From positions 255 to 26,845 of the forward strand of contig DBVU01000103.1 in the NCBI GenBank assembly GCA_002308195.1: a DNA stretch of 26,591 nt. The letters run 5' to 3'. The DNA is from Bacteroidales bacterium UBA1256. Lineage in GTDB: Bacteria > Bacteroidota > Bacteroidia > Bacteroidales > Paludibacteraceae. Below are positions 15,561-24,700 of the stretch, one piece after another; the stretch's first letter is position 1; each line of letters starts with the position of its first letter. A program made the translations under genes and the position numbers. The notes below the pieces were generated by a model. That model had not been told where the DNA came from. It did not search any database and worked only from the letters and a program-made list of their open reading frames with translations.

Positions 15561-15588
15561 AAAAAAGCCGCCCTTTAATGAGGCGGCT
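15561..15588 (-). terminator. Terminator/attenuator between tRNA-Cys and sufB
   Basis: On the minus strand, AGCCGCC (15588-15582) pairs with GGCGGCT (15572-15566), directly followed by a T-tract (TTTTTT at 15566-15561, its first T belonging to the stem). It is a textbook rho-independent terminator for the tRNA-Cys transcript. It sits 10 bases before the sufB ATG, so partial read-through could set sufB expression. Confidence 0.85.
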
Positions 15589-15593
15589 CTGTG

Positions 15594-15665
15594 AGGCCGG
15601 TAGCGGAGTCAAACCGCTCTAAACGGTTTTGCAGACCGCTGACTAAGTCGCTCATCCAACCGGCC
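15594..15665 (-). tRNA. tRNA-Cys(GCA)
   Basis: A 72-nt minus-strand cloverleaf. The acceptor is GGCCGGT (15665-15659) with ACCGGCC (15601-15595), discriminator T at 15594 as usual for tRNA-Cys. The anticodon stem is GCGGT/ACCGT around CTGCAAA (anticodon GCA). The T-arm is AGCGG-TTTGACT-CCGCT. CCA is not encoded. It is followed by a terminator and preceded by a structured leader starting at its own promoter. Confidence 0.95.
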
Positions 15666-15813
15666 GACGCGCGAGCTACGGCTCAATACGATTCGCGATT
15701 CATAAAATCCATCGCTCATAAGAATTTTCGCCGTGCTCTCGCTTTTCGGTCCGCAAACGCTCCGCTGGTTTACGTCCCGAGGAAACCATGCGGATAACTT
15801 CTTTCCGAAAAGC
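15666..15813 (-). ncRNA. Candidate structured leader RNA upstream of tRNA-Cys
   Basis: Between the promoter and tRNA-Cys, about 148 nt fold on paper into two adjoining domains. In domain 1, GCTTTTCGG (15813-15805) pairs with CCGAAAAGC (15749-15741). It encloses an 11-bp stem with one bulge, TCCGCATGGTTT (15794-15783) with AAACCAGCGGA (15771-15761). In domain 2, GAGCACGGC (15738-15730) pairs with GCCGTAGCTC (15682-15673) with one bulge, enclosing GCGAT/ATCGC (15715-15711 and 15699-15695). The first stem begins at the predicted transcript start. I do not recognise the family. No convincing protein is encoded; a 29-codon ORF exists inside the stems. Confidence 0.5.
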
Positions 15814-15818
15814 GGGTG

Positions 15819-15850
15819 CAAAAGTACTGCTTTTTTTTGATATACGCAAA
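15819..15850 (-). promoter_or_regulatory. Promoter for the leader RNA, tRNA-Cys and possibly sufB
   Basis: On the minus strand, TTTG (15850-15847), 20 bp, then TACTTTTG (15826-15819) followed by CACCC. The spacer starts CGTATATC, then eight A and GCAG, nearly identical to the prmC promoter. Its -33 element lies 15 bp from the -33 of the divergent promoter at 15866. Confidence 0.85.
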
Positions 15851-15865
15851 TTTTCTTGCAATTAT

Positions 15866-15897
15866 TTTGCAAATATGCGAAAAAAGTATTACTTTTG
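15866..15897 (+). promoter_or_regulatory. Promoter for the nucleosidase-rlmI run
   Basis: TTTG (15866-15869), 20 bp, then TACTTTTG (15890-15897) followed by CAGCC. The ATG of the first gene is 23 bases downstream of the -7 element, so the leader is short. Confidence 0.85.
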
Positions 15898-15920
15898 CAG
15901 CCGAAACAGAAAGGTAAAGT

Positions 15921-16424
15921 ATGGAAAAATATATTCTTTTGGCCGAAGAAGGCGAACTTTCGCTCTTAGAGAAAGCGCGCCAGGAATTAGGCGTAGACCT
16001 GGAAGGGGAGATTATTTACACAGGCGTGGGCGCAATCAATGTAATACGCGCGTTACAAGGCCTGCCTCGCGATGCGGAACTGGTGAATATAGGTTATGCC
16101 GGAAGTGCGAATTTTGATATTGGCACGTGGGTGAAAGTGACAGAAGTGAGGCTGAATCATCCGAATGTAAAGTACGCAGAGCCGAAACTATTGCTAACAG
16201 ATGAGAATCAAGGCATAGAGTTGCCATTGGAACATGATGTTAAGCAGGCGGTGTGCTATACGAACACTGATTTTGTGCTGCAATCGGACTATATAGATTG
16301 CGTATTTGATATGGAACTGGCGTTTATTGCGGCGCTTGGTTTTAAGAATCTGCAGAGCCTGAAGTATGTGAGCGATAATCTCAGTCTGCATGCTTATCAC
16401 GATTTAACGAATGGCGTAGAATGA
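15921..16424 (+). CDS. Nucleoside phosphorylase / MTA-SAH nucleosidase-like protein
   Basis: A 167-residue protein with the hallmarks of the PNP_UDP superfamily: GVGAIN (35-40), VNIGYAGS (55-62), CYTNTDFVL (112-120), FDMELAFIA with the Met-Glu pair at 131-132, and YVSDN with D152. In MTA/SAH nucleosidases the Met, Glu and Asp bind ribose and base. It is shorter than typical enzymes (about 230 residues), so substrate and activity are uncertain. The annotation stops at the family level. Its stop overlaps the start of the methyltransferase gene as ATGA, which suggests coupling; a link to SAM by-product turnover is only an inference. Confidence 0.78.
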   Translation: MEKYILLAEEGELSLLEKARQELGVDLEGEIIYTGVGAINVIRALQGLPRDAELVNIGYAGSANFDIGTWVKVTEVRLNHPNVKYAEPKLLLTDENQGIELPLEHDVKQAVCYTNTDFVLQSDYIDCVFDMELAFIAALGFKNLQSLKYVSDNLSLHAYHDLTNGVE

Positions 16425-17644
16425 CCACTATCTACCTGAAACCTCATAAAGAAGAATCATTGCTGCGAAAACATCCCTGGGTGTTTAGTGGCGCGATAGC
16501 TCGTGTGGTACTGGATGCTTCGCACAAGACAGATTCTCCGCAAGAAGGCGAATTTGTGCAAGTTCGTTCGGCGGCGGATGAGATACTGGGAGTTGGTCAT
16601 TGGCAAGTTGGGAGTATCACGGTTCGAATTTTGGCTTTCGGCGTGGAACAACTACCCGCTGATTTTTGGAACGAGCGTATTCGCGCGGCTTATGCGGTTA
16701 GGAAAGCGTTGGGCTTGATTCGTCCGGACAATAACACGTATCGACTGGTGCACGGCGAAGGAGATTTTCTACCAGGGCTGATAGTGGATGTGTATGCTGA
16801 TACGGCGGTTATACAAGCTCATTCGGTTGGCATGCATCAATGCAGGGCATTAGTGGCTGCGGCGATAATCTCGGAAGTGGCAGAGGTGAAGAACATCTAC
16901 TACAAAAGCGAAGATACGTTGCCATTCAAAGCGAAGATAGAAGGCGAGAAAGTGGGGTATCTGGTACAGGCTAATGGCAAAAAAGCAAGTGGTGCAGAGT
17001 TTTGGAGCGTGGAGAACGGTTTGGCATTTCGTATAGACTGGTTGCGCGGACAAAAGACAGGTTTCTTTATCGACCAACGTGAAAATCGTGCGTTGGTGGA
17101 GCGTTATGCGAAGGGGAAAGATGTGCTGAATATGTTCTGCTACACCGGTGGTTTTTCGTTGTACGCCCTACGAGGCGGCGCGAAAAGTGTGGATTCGGTG
17201 GATGTGAGCCAGAAAGCGATTGACCTGGTGGAAGCCAACGTGGCACGCAACTTTCCGAAGAACACGAACCATCGCGCAGTGACGGATGATGCGTTTGAGT
17301 TTCTCAGTTCGATGCGTGAGCAAGGTCGTACGTATGATTTGATTATACTGGATCCTCCGGCATTCGCCAAGCACAGAGATGCGGTAAAGAACGCGCTTCG
17401 CGGTTATCAAAGGATTAATGCGAGAGCGATAGAGATGATTCGTCCGGGCGGAATATTGTTTACATTCAGTTGTTCGCAGGCGGTGGATAAAGAACAATTC
17501 AGGTTGGCTGTGTTTAGCGCAGCATCGCAAGTTGGGCGCAATGTGCGTATTTTGCACCAACTACATCAACCGCAAGACCATCCCATCAATATCTATCATC
17601 CGGAAGGAGAGTACCTGAAAGGATTGGTACTATATGTGGAATGA
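16421..17644 (+). CDS. rlmI: RlmI-like 23S rRNA (cytosine-C5) methyltransferase
   Basis: A 407-residue SAM-dependent RNA methyltransferase of the YccW/RlmI family, which in E. coli makes m5C1962 in 23S rRNA. An N-terminal PUA-like domain (about 1-75, KHPWVFSGAI) is followed by the linker domain, the core GFFIDQRENR (214-223), the SAM motif NMFCYTGGFS (237-246), LDPPAFAKHR (310-319) and the catalytic Cys351 in FTFSCSQAVD. Length matches the family. It is translationally coupled to the upstream nucleosidase-like gene by a 4-base overlap. Confidence 0.92.
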   Translation: MTTIYLKPHKEESLLRKHPWVFSGAIARVVLDASHKTDSPQEGEFVQVRSAADEILGVGHWQVGSITVRILAFGVEQLPADFWNERIRAAYAVRKALGLIRPDNNTYRLVHGEGDFLPGLIVDVYADTAVIQAHSVGMHQCRALVAAAIISEVAEVKNIYYKSEDTLPFKAKIEGEKVGYLVQANGKKASGAEFWSVENGLAFRIDWLRGQKTGFFIDQRENRALVERYAKGKDVLNMFCYTGGFSLYALRGGAKSVDSVDVSQKAIDLVEANVARNFPKNTNHRAVTDDAFEFLSSMREQGRTYDLIILDPPAFAKHRDAVKNALRGYQRINARAIEMIRPGGILFTFSCSQAVDKEQFRLAVFSAASQVGRNVRILHQLHQPQDHPINIYHPEGEYLKGLVLYVE

Positions 17645-17650
17645 TCAGAA

Positions 17651-17694
17651 TAACAACCAAGTAACAACTAAGTAAGAACTAAGTAACAACTAAG
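17651..17694. repeat. Intergenic 11-bp tandem array, four units
   Basis: TAACAACCAAG, TAACAACTAAG, TAAGAACTAAG, TAACAACTAAG, without gaps. It fills most of the 65-bp gap between the rlmI-like gene and the exonuclease gene and ends 15 bases before the exonuclease ATG. Confidence 0.93.
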
Positions 17695-17709
17695 TGTTGG
17701 CAGGTAAAA

Positions 17710-18612
17710 ATGAAGATAGTTTGCTTTGATACGGAGACTACGGGTCTGGATGTGCAGAAAGACCATATTATTCAATTGTCGTTGGTGAAACTGGATGTGA
17801 GCGAAGATTCCGGTTGGGAGACAGTAGATACGAAAGATTGGTATATACTGCCAGAAACAGATTTTGTGATCCCGGCGGAGGCCGAGGCTGTACATCATAT
17901 CAGCAAGGAGTTTTTGAAGGAAAACGGAGTGAGTCTGCGCAGTGTGTATGATGAGTTGATTGAGTTTACAGACGGATGTGACATGTTGTCGTACAACGGG
18001 AACAACTATGACGCTCAGATACTCTATTACAACCTGAAACGGATAGGTAAGGACTTTCAATTTGAAGGCAGGACCTGGTATGACGCGTTAATATTGGAAC
18101 GCGCGCACATGGAAGGCAAGATTGATCCGGCGACAGGCGAAAGATATCATTGTAACCTAACAGCGGCCTATACGCGGTATTACGGTCATCCGTTTGAGGG
18201 TGCACACAATTCGCTGGACGATGTGAATGCGACGATAGAGGTATTTAAGGCTCAAGTGGCGGAGCATGGTTGGGAATGGGCGCAACGCGAAGAGTTTGGA
18301 TTTATCAGCTATGACCGTTGGTTGACGAGGAAGGGCGGTTTCTATTATTTGGTTCCGGGAGCGCACAAAGGCGAGAGTATAGAAACGATGCTGCGTATAG
18401 ACAGGAGTTATCTGGAGTGGATAGTAGATAAATGCCAATGGACTGATCAGCAAACACGCGATATCATTCTGCCGTATCTGGGTGGTAAATCAAAAAAGGA
18501 CCAAGCTAGTCTATCGAACGAGAATGGCGGTGACGCAGTTCGCTCGAGTAGTCAGAAGTTGAAAAAGAAGGGAAAAGTGAGTACAGAGGATTGGCCTACG
18601 CTGTTCGATTAG
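17710..18612 (+). CDS. DnaQ-like DEDDh 3'-5' exonuclease with C-terminal DUF3820-like region
   Basis: A 300-residue exonuclease resembling the DNA polymerase III epsilon subunit. The DEDDh residues are visible as D7 and E9 (FDTETTGL), D101 (NNYDAQIL), H166 and D170 or D171 (AHNSLDDV). Residues about 205-270 (LVPGAHKGESIETMLRIDRS, YLEWIVDK) resemble the DUF3820-like tail common in Bacteroidota exonucleases of this type. The lysine-rich end is probably disordered. The 11-bp array occupies its upstream gap and no separate promoter is evident, so it may be read through from rlmI. A terminator follows. A proofreading or repair role is possible; the exact role is unknown. Confidence 0.88.
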   Translation: MKIVCFDTETTGLDVQKDHIIQLSLVKLDVSEDSGWETVDTKDWYILPETDFVIPAEAEAVHHISKEFLKENGVSLRSVYDELIEFTDGCDMLSYNGNNYDAQILYYNLKRIGKDFQFEGRTWYDALILERAHMEGKIDPATGERYHCNLTAAYTRYYGHPFEGAHNSLDDVNATIEVFKAQVAEHGWEWAQREEFGFISYDRWLTRKGGFYYLVPGAHKGESIETMLRIDRSYLEWIVDKCQWTDQQTRDIILPYLGGKSKKDQASLSNENGGDAVRSSSQKLKKKGKVSTEDWPTLFD

Positions 18613-18655
18613 TTCGAAAAGACTTAGTCGTCCAAAATAGAACATTTTGTAATGC

Positions 18656-18692
18656 AAAAGTGCGAAAAGATAAAATTTTTGCACTTTTTTTT
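18656..18692 (+). terminator. Terminator-like hairpin after the exonuclease gene
   Basis: AAAAGTGC (18656-18663) pairs with GCACTTTT (18681-18688), followed by further T to 18692. The stem is AT-rich with a 17-base loop, so strength is uncertain, but the position between the exonuclease stop and the next promoter fits. Confidence 0.55.
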
Positions 18693-18701
18693 ATTGTTTT
18701 T

Positions 18702-18733
18702 CTTGCATAATTGCAAAAAAAATAGTAATTTTG
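18702..18733 (+). promoter_or_regulatory. Promoter for the giant C10 protease gene
   Basis: CTTG (18702-18705), 20 bp, then TAATTTTG (18726-18733) followed by CGCC. The spacer begins CATAATTGC, like the promoter at 5699, then has an A-run and TAG. The AT-rich leader to the ATG at 18792 is about 50 nt. Confidence 0.8.
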
Positions 18734-18791
18734 CGCCGTTTTGTATCTTTTTATGCCAAACAGTTAACATTATTAATAAAAAACAAAGTGT

Positions 18792-21700
18792 ATGAAAAGG
18801 ATTTTTTCTCTATTTGTTGCCGCACTGGTATGCGTGCTCTCAACGACCGCTTGGGCAGGCACAGTGAGCAAGGAAGATGCTGCTGCACTAGCAGGTAGCT
18901 TCCTCTCGGCAAAAGCGCAGACATCTGCGAAGAAAGCGTCGGCAAACACTACACTGACATCGTCAACGACAGAGTTCGCGACACGTGTAGTAGCATTGCC
19001 AGAGACACTTGAGATCGACCAATTCTACGTTGTTCAAGAGGACGACGAAGATGGTGGTTGGGTTCTGATCGCTGCAGATGATGCAGTTCAGCCAATTCTT
19101 GGTTATGCTGACAAGGGCACATTTGATGCGTCTGCAGACATGCCAGAGAACTTGAAATGGTGGTTGGGAATGTACAACTATCAGATTAAGTGCGCCATCG
19201 CCAATGGTCAAGTAGCATCGACTGAAGTAGCTAACCAATGGGCAGAGCTCCGTAGCGGCGCCCGCAAGGCTAAAGCTGCTACAGTAGTTGTTGGACCACT
19301 CTTGACAACAAAATGGAATCAAGGTAGTCCATTCAACAACCTTTGCCCGACGTATTCCGGTTATAACCGTTCGGTAACCGGATGTGTAGCCACGGCAATG
19401 GCTCAGGTGATGAACTTCTGGGAGTGGCCAGAAAAAGGTCAGGGTAGCCACAGTTACAATTCAAACGGAACTCAATCTGTTAATTTCGCCAATACTACTT
19501 ATGATTGGGCGAACATGATTAATAGTTACAATGGTTCTTACAACAGCACGCAAGCAAATGCAGTAGCAACGCTGATGTATTCTTGCGGTGTGGCTGTAGA
19601 GATGAGTTATGGCGCTTCTTCGGGTGCACAAACTATTCGTTTCCCGGCAAGCAGTACATCTTACGCTTGCGCTCAAAACGCACTTTGGAACTATTTCAAG
19701 TACAATGCGGATTCTATCAAGGGTTATTATCGTCCGGGCTATACCCAATATGGCTATTCTTCTTGGACAGATAATAACTGGATTGCGATGTTGAAACAAG
19801 AGCTGAACAAGCAACGTCCTATCATGTATGCCGGTAGCGGTAATGGTGGAGGACACAGCTTCGTTTGCGATGGTTATCGTGATGACAACTATTTCCACTT
19901 TAATTGGGGATGGGGTGGTTCTTACGATGGATATTTTACCGTTAACAATCTAGCTCCAGAAGGTGGAGGTATTGGTAGTAACAACGACAATACCTTTAAT
20001 CAGGGGCAAGACGTAATTATCGGTATTGTACCGAATGTCAGTGACAAATATAAAGTAACGTATAGTGTTGCTAATGGTACATGCGGAACCGCATCATGGA
20101 CTCAATCGACCGTAGGTCAGAGTACTACGCTTCCGAATGTAACTCCTAATAATAAATATTTGTTCCTTGGTTGGTCTGATGTAGAAGGTTCGCGTACTGC
20201 GAATGTAGGCCAAGCAGGTGATACTTATACACCGATGCGTAATGTAACCCTCTATGCAGTAGTAGTGCAAGATGGTTACACTCTGCGTTTCCACTCGAGA
20301 TATCTGCAATATACAAATGGTACGAATGTAGAATGGAACTGGCATGGAGATTGCGATGTAGACTCTCTGATCGAGGAAAGCACAGGTGCGGGTATCGTTC
20401 TTCCTTCTGCTTCGAATGATCCGGGTTGGACATTCCAACAATGGCTGTACATAAGCGGAGGTGAACTGTATATTGCCGGTTATCCTGGCGATCGTGTATA
20501 TCCGGGAAGCAATATGGACTTGTACGGATACTGGACAGAAGATGCTAAGATTTACTTAGAGGCAGAATTGGTCGGTGTTACTGCGACTTCCGGTCCGTGG
20601 GACGATCTGACGACGCCTTACGGTTGGATTAAACAGTCAGATGGTTTTACTGCTACATTTGTTGCTGCTAGTGGTTTCAAAGCTTTAACTGCTGCGAATA
20701 CGACTGTCTCTGTAACAGTGGGAGATGAGACAATTAGTAACTGCTATTCATTTGCAAACAATGTTCTGACGATTACACTGACTCCGGAGCAGATGATAGA
20801 AGATGTTCTCATCACTATTGCAGCGACAGAGGATTATACCCCATGTGATGACTATAGTTATGCTTACAGCAATGCATCTCCTACAGGAACAGGTAGCAAG
20901 ACATTGGGTGCATATACGTGGACAATATCGGCTGCAGGTAGTACTACAACTCAATATACGAACAGTGATATGCGCTATGGCGCCAATAGAACAAAATGTA
21001 CTTCTGTTACCTACACTACAACAAATGGTCCGCAAAATTGTCTCATTGATAAGATCACAATCAATGCACATGCTGGAACTGCAGGAACCATTCAAGCTTG
21101 GATTGGAGATCAGTCGCTGGGTACTAAGACAATGACTACCAGCAACGCGGCTTACACTTTTGACAACCCAAATAAGTATCAAGGTCAAATTAAGTTTACC
21201 CTAACAAATACTTCTGGAAATAATGGTACCAATAGATACTACCTATTCGTAAGATCCATCAATGTAAAGATGCGTACGTGCATCGATGTATGTCCTCCAA
21301 TCCACATTGAGGGCGTAGAGTTCATGCAAGGTTTGTATCGTAACTATTACTACGGAGATGATAGCAAGGAACCGTGGTACTTGTGGTATCCTCTGGGTAT
21401 TGGTTCTTATAGCAGTGATTATCCTTGGATCAACTTCATTATTGAGGCTCCGAGTGAGACCGCTTTGGCAGGAACTCATGAGACATTGGGTATCGTAGGT
21501 GAGATTACTTCCGCTACGGATACAACCGAGGCTTGGAATTATTCCTATGACTTGACTATCACCTACAATGGAACAACTACTTTCCAAGGTGCTAACTTGC
21601 CTCAGTATCACGTATATTGTTTGTGGACGGATGATATTACCGGTCAACAATATTATATAGATGATGATGTAGCGGCCTATTTAGTAAATTATGATGGTGG

Positions 21701-24700
21701 TACAAACAATGGTCAAATAACTCCGACAGGTGATAGCAATCCTCGTTATTACAAAGTTAACTACTATCAGCAAAATATTGATGACGATCAATATACGTTG
21801 AAGGAGTCGGTAACCGGAACAGGTTCTAATGGCGCGACTATAGAGGCTCCGAGAAAGAGTTATAGTGGTTTCAAGGCTCCTGCAGCTCAGACTGTAACAT
21901 TGGCTAACAACAACACGAGTACTAACCCGAAAGTTGTTAACTACTACTATGATCGTCGTACCTATCCGATTAGCTTCGTAGTAAATAACATTACTGTACT
22001 TCAGGATACTGTTCGCTACAAAGCTACTCCGGTTTACACAGGTCCGACCCCAGAGCGTGAGGCTACCGAGCAAAATACATATGTATTTGCAGGTTGGGAT
22101 CCTATCTTGGGACCGGTTACCAGAGCTTTGACTTATACCGCACTATTTGATGTAGTAAGTCAGGTAACTGTAACCTTCGATGCCAACGGACACGGAACCG
22201 CTCCTGCAGCTCAGACCGTAATGGCAGGTCAGACGATTACTCGTCCTGCAGATCCGAGCGAGACGGGTTATGCATTTGGCGGTTGGTACAAAGAGCAAGG
22301 CTGTGTTAATGCATGGAACTTCAGTGATCCAGTAAACGCAAGCATGACACTCTGGGCTAAGTGGACTGCTAATACTCACACTTTGAGTTGGAACGCTAAC
22401 GGCGGTACGCTTAGCGGAACATACACTAGCGGAAATGTGGCATTCGGTACTGCCATCGTGGCTCCGACCGCAACTCGCACGGGTTACACCTTCGCAGGTT
22501 GGGATCAGACAGTTCCTGCAACGATGCCAGACAATGACTTGGCATTCGTAGCTCAGTGGACACCGAATACCAATACTGCTTATGTAGTTAAACACTACAA
22601 ACAGAATATCGCTGACAACAACTACACGATAGCTGAGACAGAGAACTTGACCGGAACGACCGGTGCAAGCATAAGTCCTGCAGTGAAAGACTATGAAGGA
22701 TTTACCGCTCCTGCTCAGCAGACTGTAACTATCTTGGCTGACGGTTCGTTGGTAGTGACCTATAACTACACACGTAACACGTACGCGTTGACATGGAATG
22801 CTGACGGTGGTAACATCACCGGTAGCTACACCAGTGGTAACGTGAAGTTCGGTGCAAGCATCACTGCTCCTGCAAATGCAAACGTAACGAAGACAGGTTA
22901 TAACTTCTTGGGTTGGAATCCGTCAAGTATTCCTTCGACGATGCCAGCACAGGCTCTGACCTTCACCGCTCAATGGCAGATCCGTACTTATGTTTTGAGC
23001 TTCACCAGTGAAGATGAGAACAAGGGTACTGTATCGGTTAACCCAGTTAAGGCAGAGTATGAATATGGTGATGTAATTGCTATCCAAGCAACCGCAAAGA
23101 CCGGTTATTCGTTCAGCAAGTGGAGTGATAACAACACTCAGGCTAGCCGCTCGATTACCGCAAACGATGCTGCACAATCGTTGGTAGCAAGCTTTGCTGC
23201 AAACAGCAATACTCCATATATCGTTCACCACTTCCAACAGAATATCACGGATGATGGTTGGACTGAGATTCTGCCTGTTGATAATCTGACCGGTACTACC
23301 GGTGCGTTAACCAACGTGGCTCCTGTAATTAAGGACTACACCGGATTTGATGTACAACCTTATGAGAATGTAATCATTGCAGCTGACGGAAGCACCGAAG
23401 TAAACATCTACTACATACGTAAGACGTTCACTATCCGCTTCTTGGTTGACGGTGCAGTTAAACAAAGCGATGTATTGCGCTATGGTGCAACTCCTGCATG
23501 GAACTCGGCAAACCCGACAAAGGAGGCTGATGCACAATACACTTATGCATTTGCCGGTTGGGATCCTGCAATTGCAATCGTAACTGCAGCACAAGACTAC
23601 AACGCTAAGTGGGATTTGACATTGAACCGCTACACTGTAAGCTTCAACGCCAACGGTCACGGTACCGCTCCTGCATCGCAGCTAGTAGGTTACGGTCAGT
23701 TGGTACCTGAGCCATCGGCTCTGAGCGAGACCGGTTGGACCTTCGGTGGTTGGTATAAAGAGGCATCTTGCGCTAACGCTTGGCGCTTCGCAGAAGATCA
23801 AGTAACTGGTACAACTGAGCTGTTCGCTAAGTGGACGGTTAACAAGCATAACCTCGCATGGAATGCTAACGGTGGTACCATTACCAGTGCTGATGGTACT
23901 TACACTTCTGGTCTTGTTGCCTTCGGCACGGAAATCGTGGCTCCGCAAGTTGAGCGTACAGGTTGGAACTTCATCGGTTGGAATCCGTCGGTAGCAGCGA
24001 CGATGCCAGACGAGGATGTAACCTACGTTGCTAACTGGCAAGAGAAGGGTGACATCGTTTACAAAGTTCGTCACGAGAAAGAGAACTTGGCAGGTAATGC
24101 TTATGTACTGGATGTAGAGGAGACCTTCACCGGTGCAACAGGTGCTCCTGTAACTCCGTTGGTTAAGACCTACACCGGCTTCACTGCTCCTGCTCAGCAG
24201 ACCGCTAACATCCTGGCTGACGGTTCGCTCGTAATCACCTACCAATACACACGTAACAGTTACAACCTGACATGGGATGTAAACGGTGGCGATGCACTGG
24301 TAGATAACGGTTACACCAGAGGAAGTGTACGCTTCGAGACTCCGATCACTGCTCCTGCAGATCCGACCTGGAGAGGCCATACATTCCACAACTGGGGTAA
24401 GACTGTTCCTTCGACGATGCCGGCAGAAGCTCTGAACTTCGTAGCTGCTTGGACTCTGGATAGCTATAGCGGCATCACCTTCAAGAGTGAAGATGAGAAC
24501 GAAGGTACAGTAACTGTTAACCCGGAGAAGGATAGTTATGACTTTGGTGAGAGCGTTGCCATTAGCGCTGATGCTAATGAGGGTTACCACTTCACCGGTT
24601 GGAGCGATGGCAACAACAATGAGGATCGTACAATCGTAGTAGACGAGAATACAGTTTCGTTGATCGCGACCTTCGCACCGAATACGAACACTGCATATAA

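Noticed and set aside
15708..15797. A 29-codon ORF (minus strand, starting MVSSGRKPAERL) in the tRNA-Cys leader as a leader peptide.
   Set aside because: It lies within the paired stems, has no ribosome-binding context and contains no run of Cys codons that would indicate attenuation.
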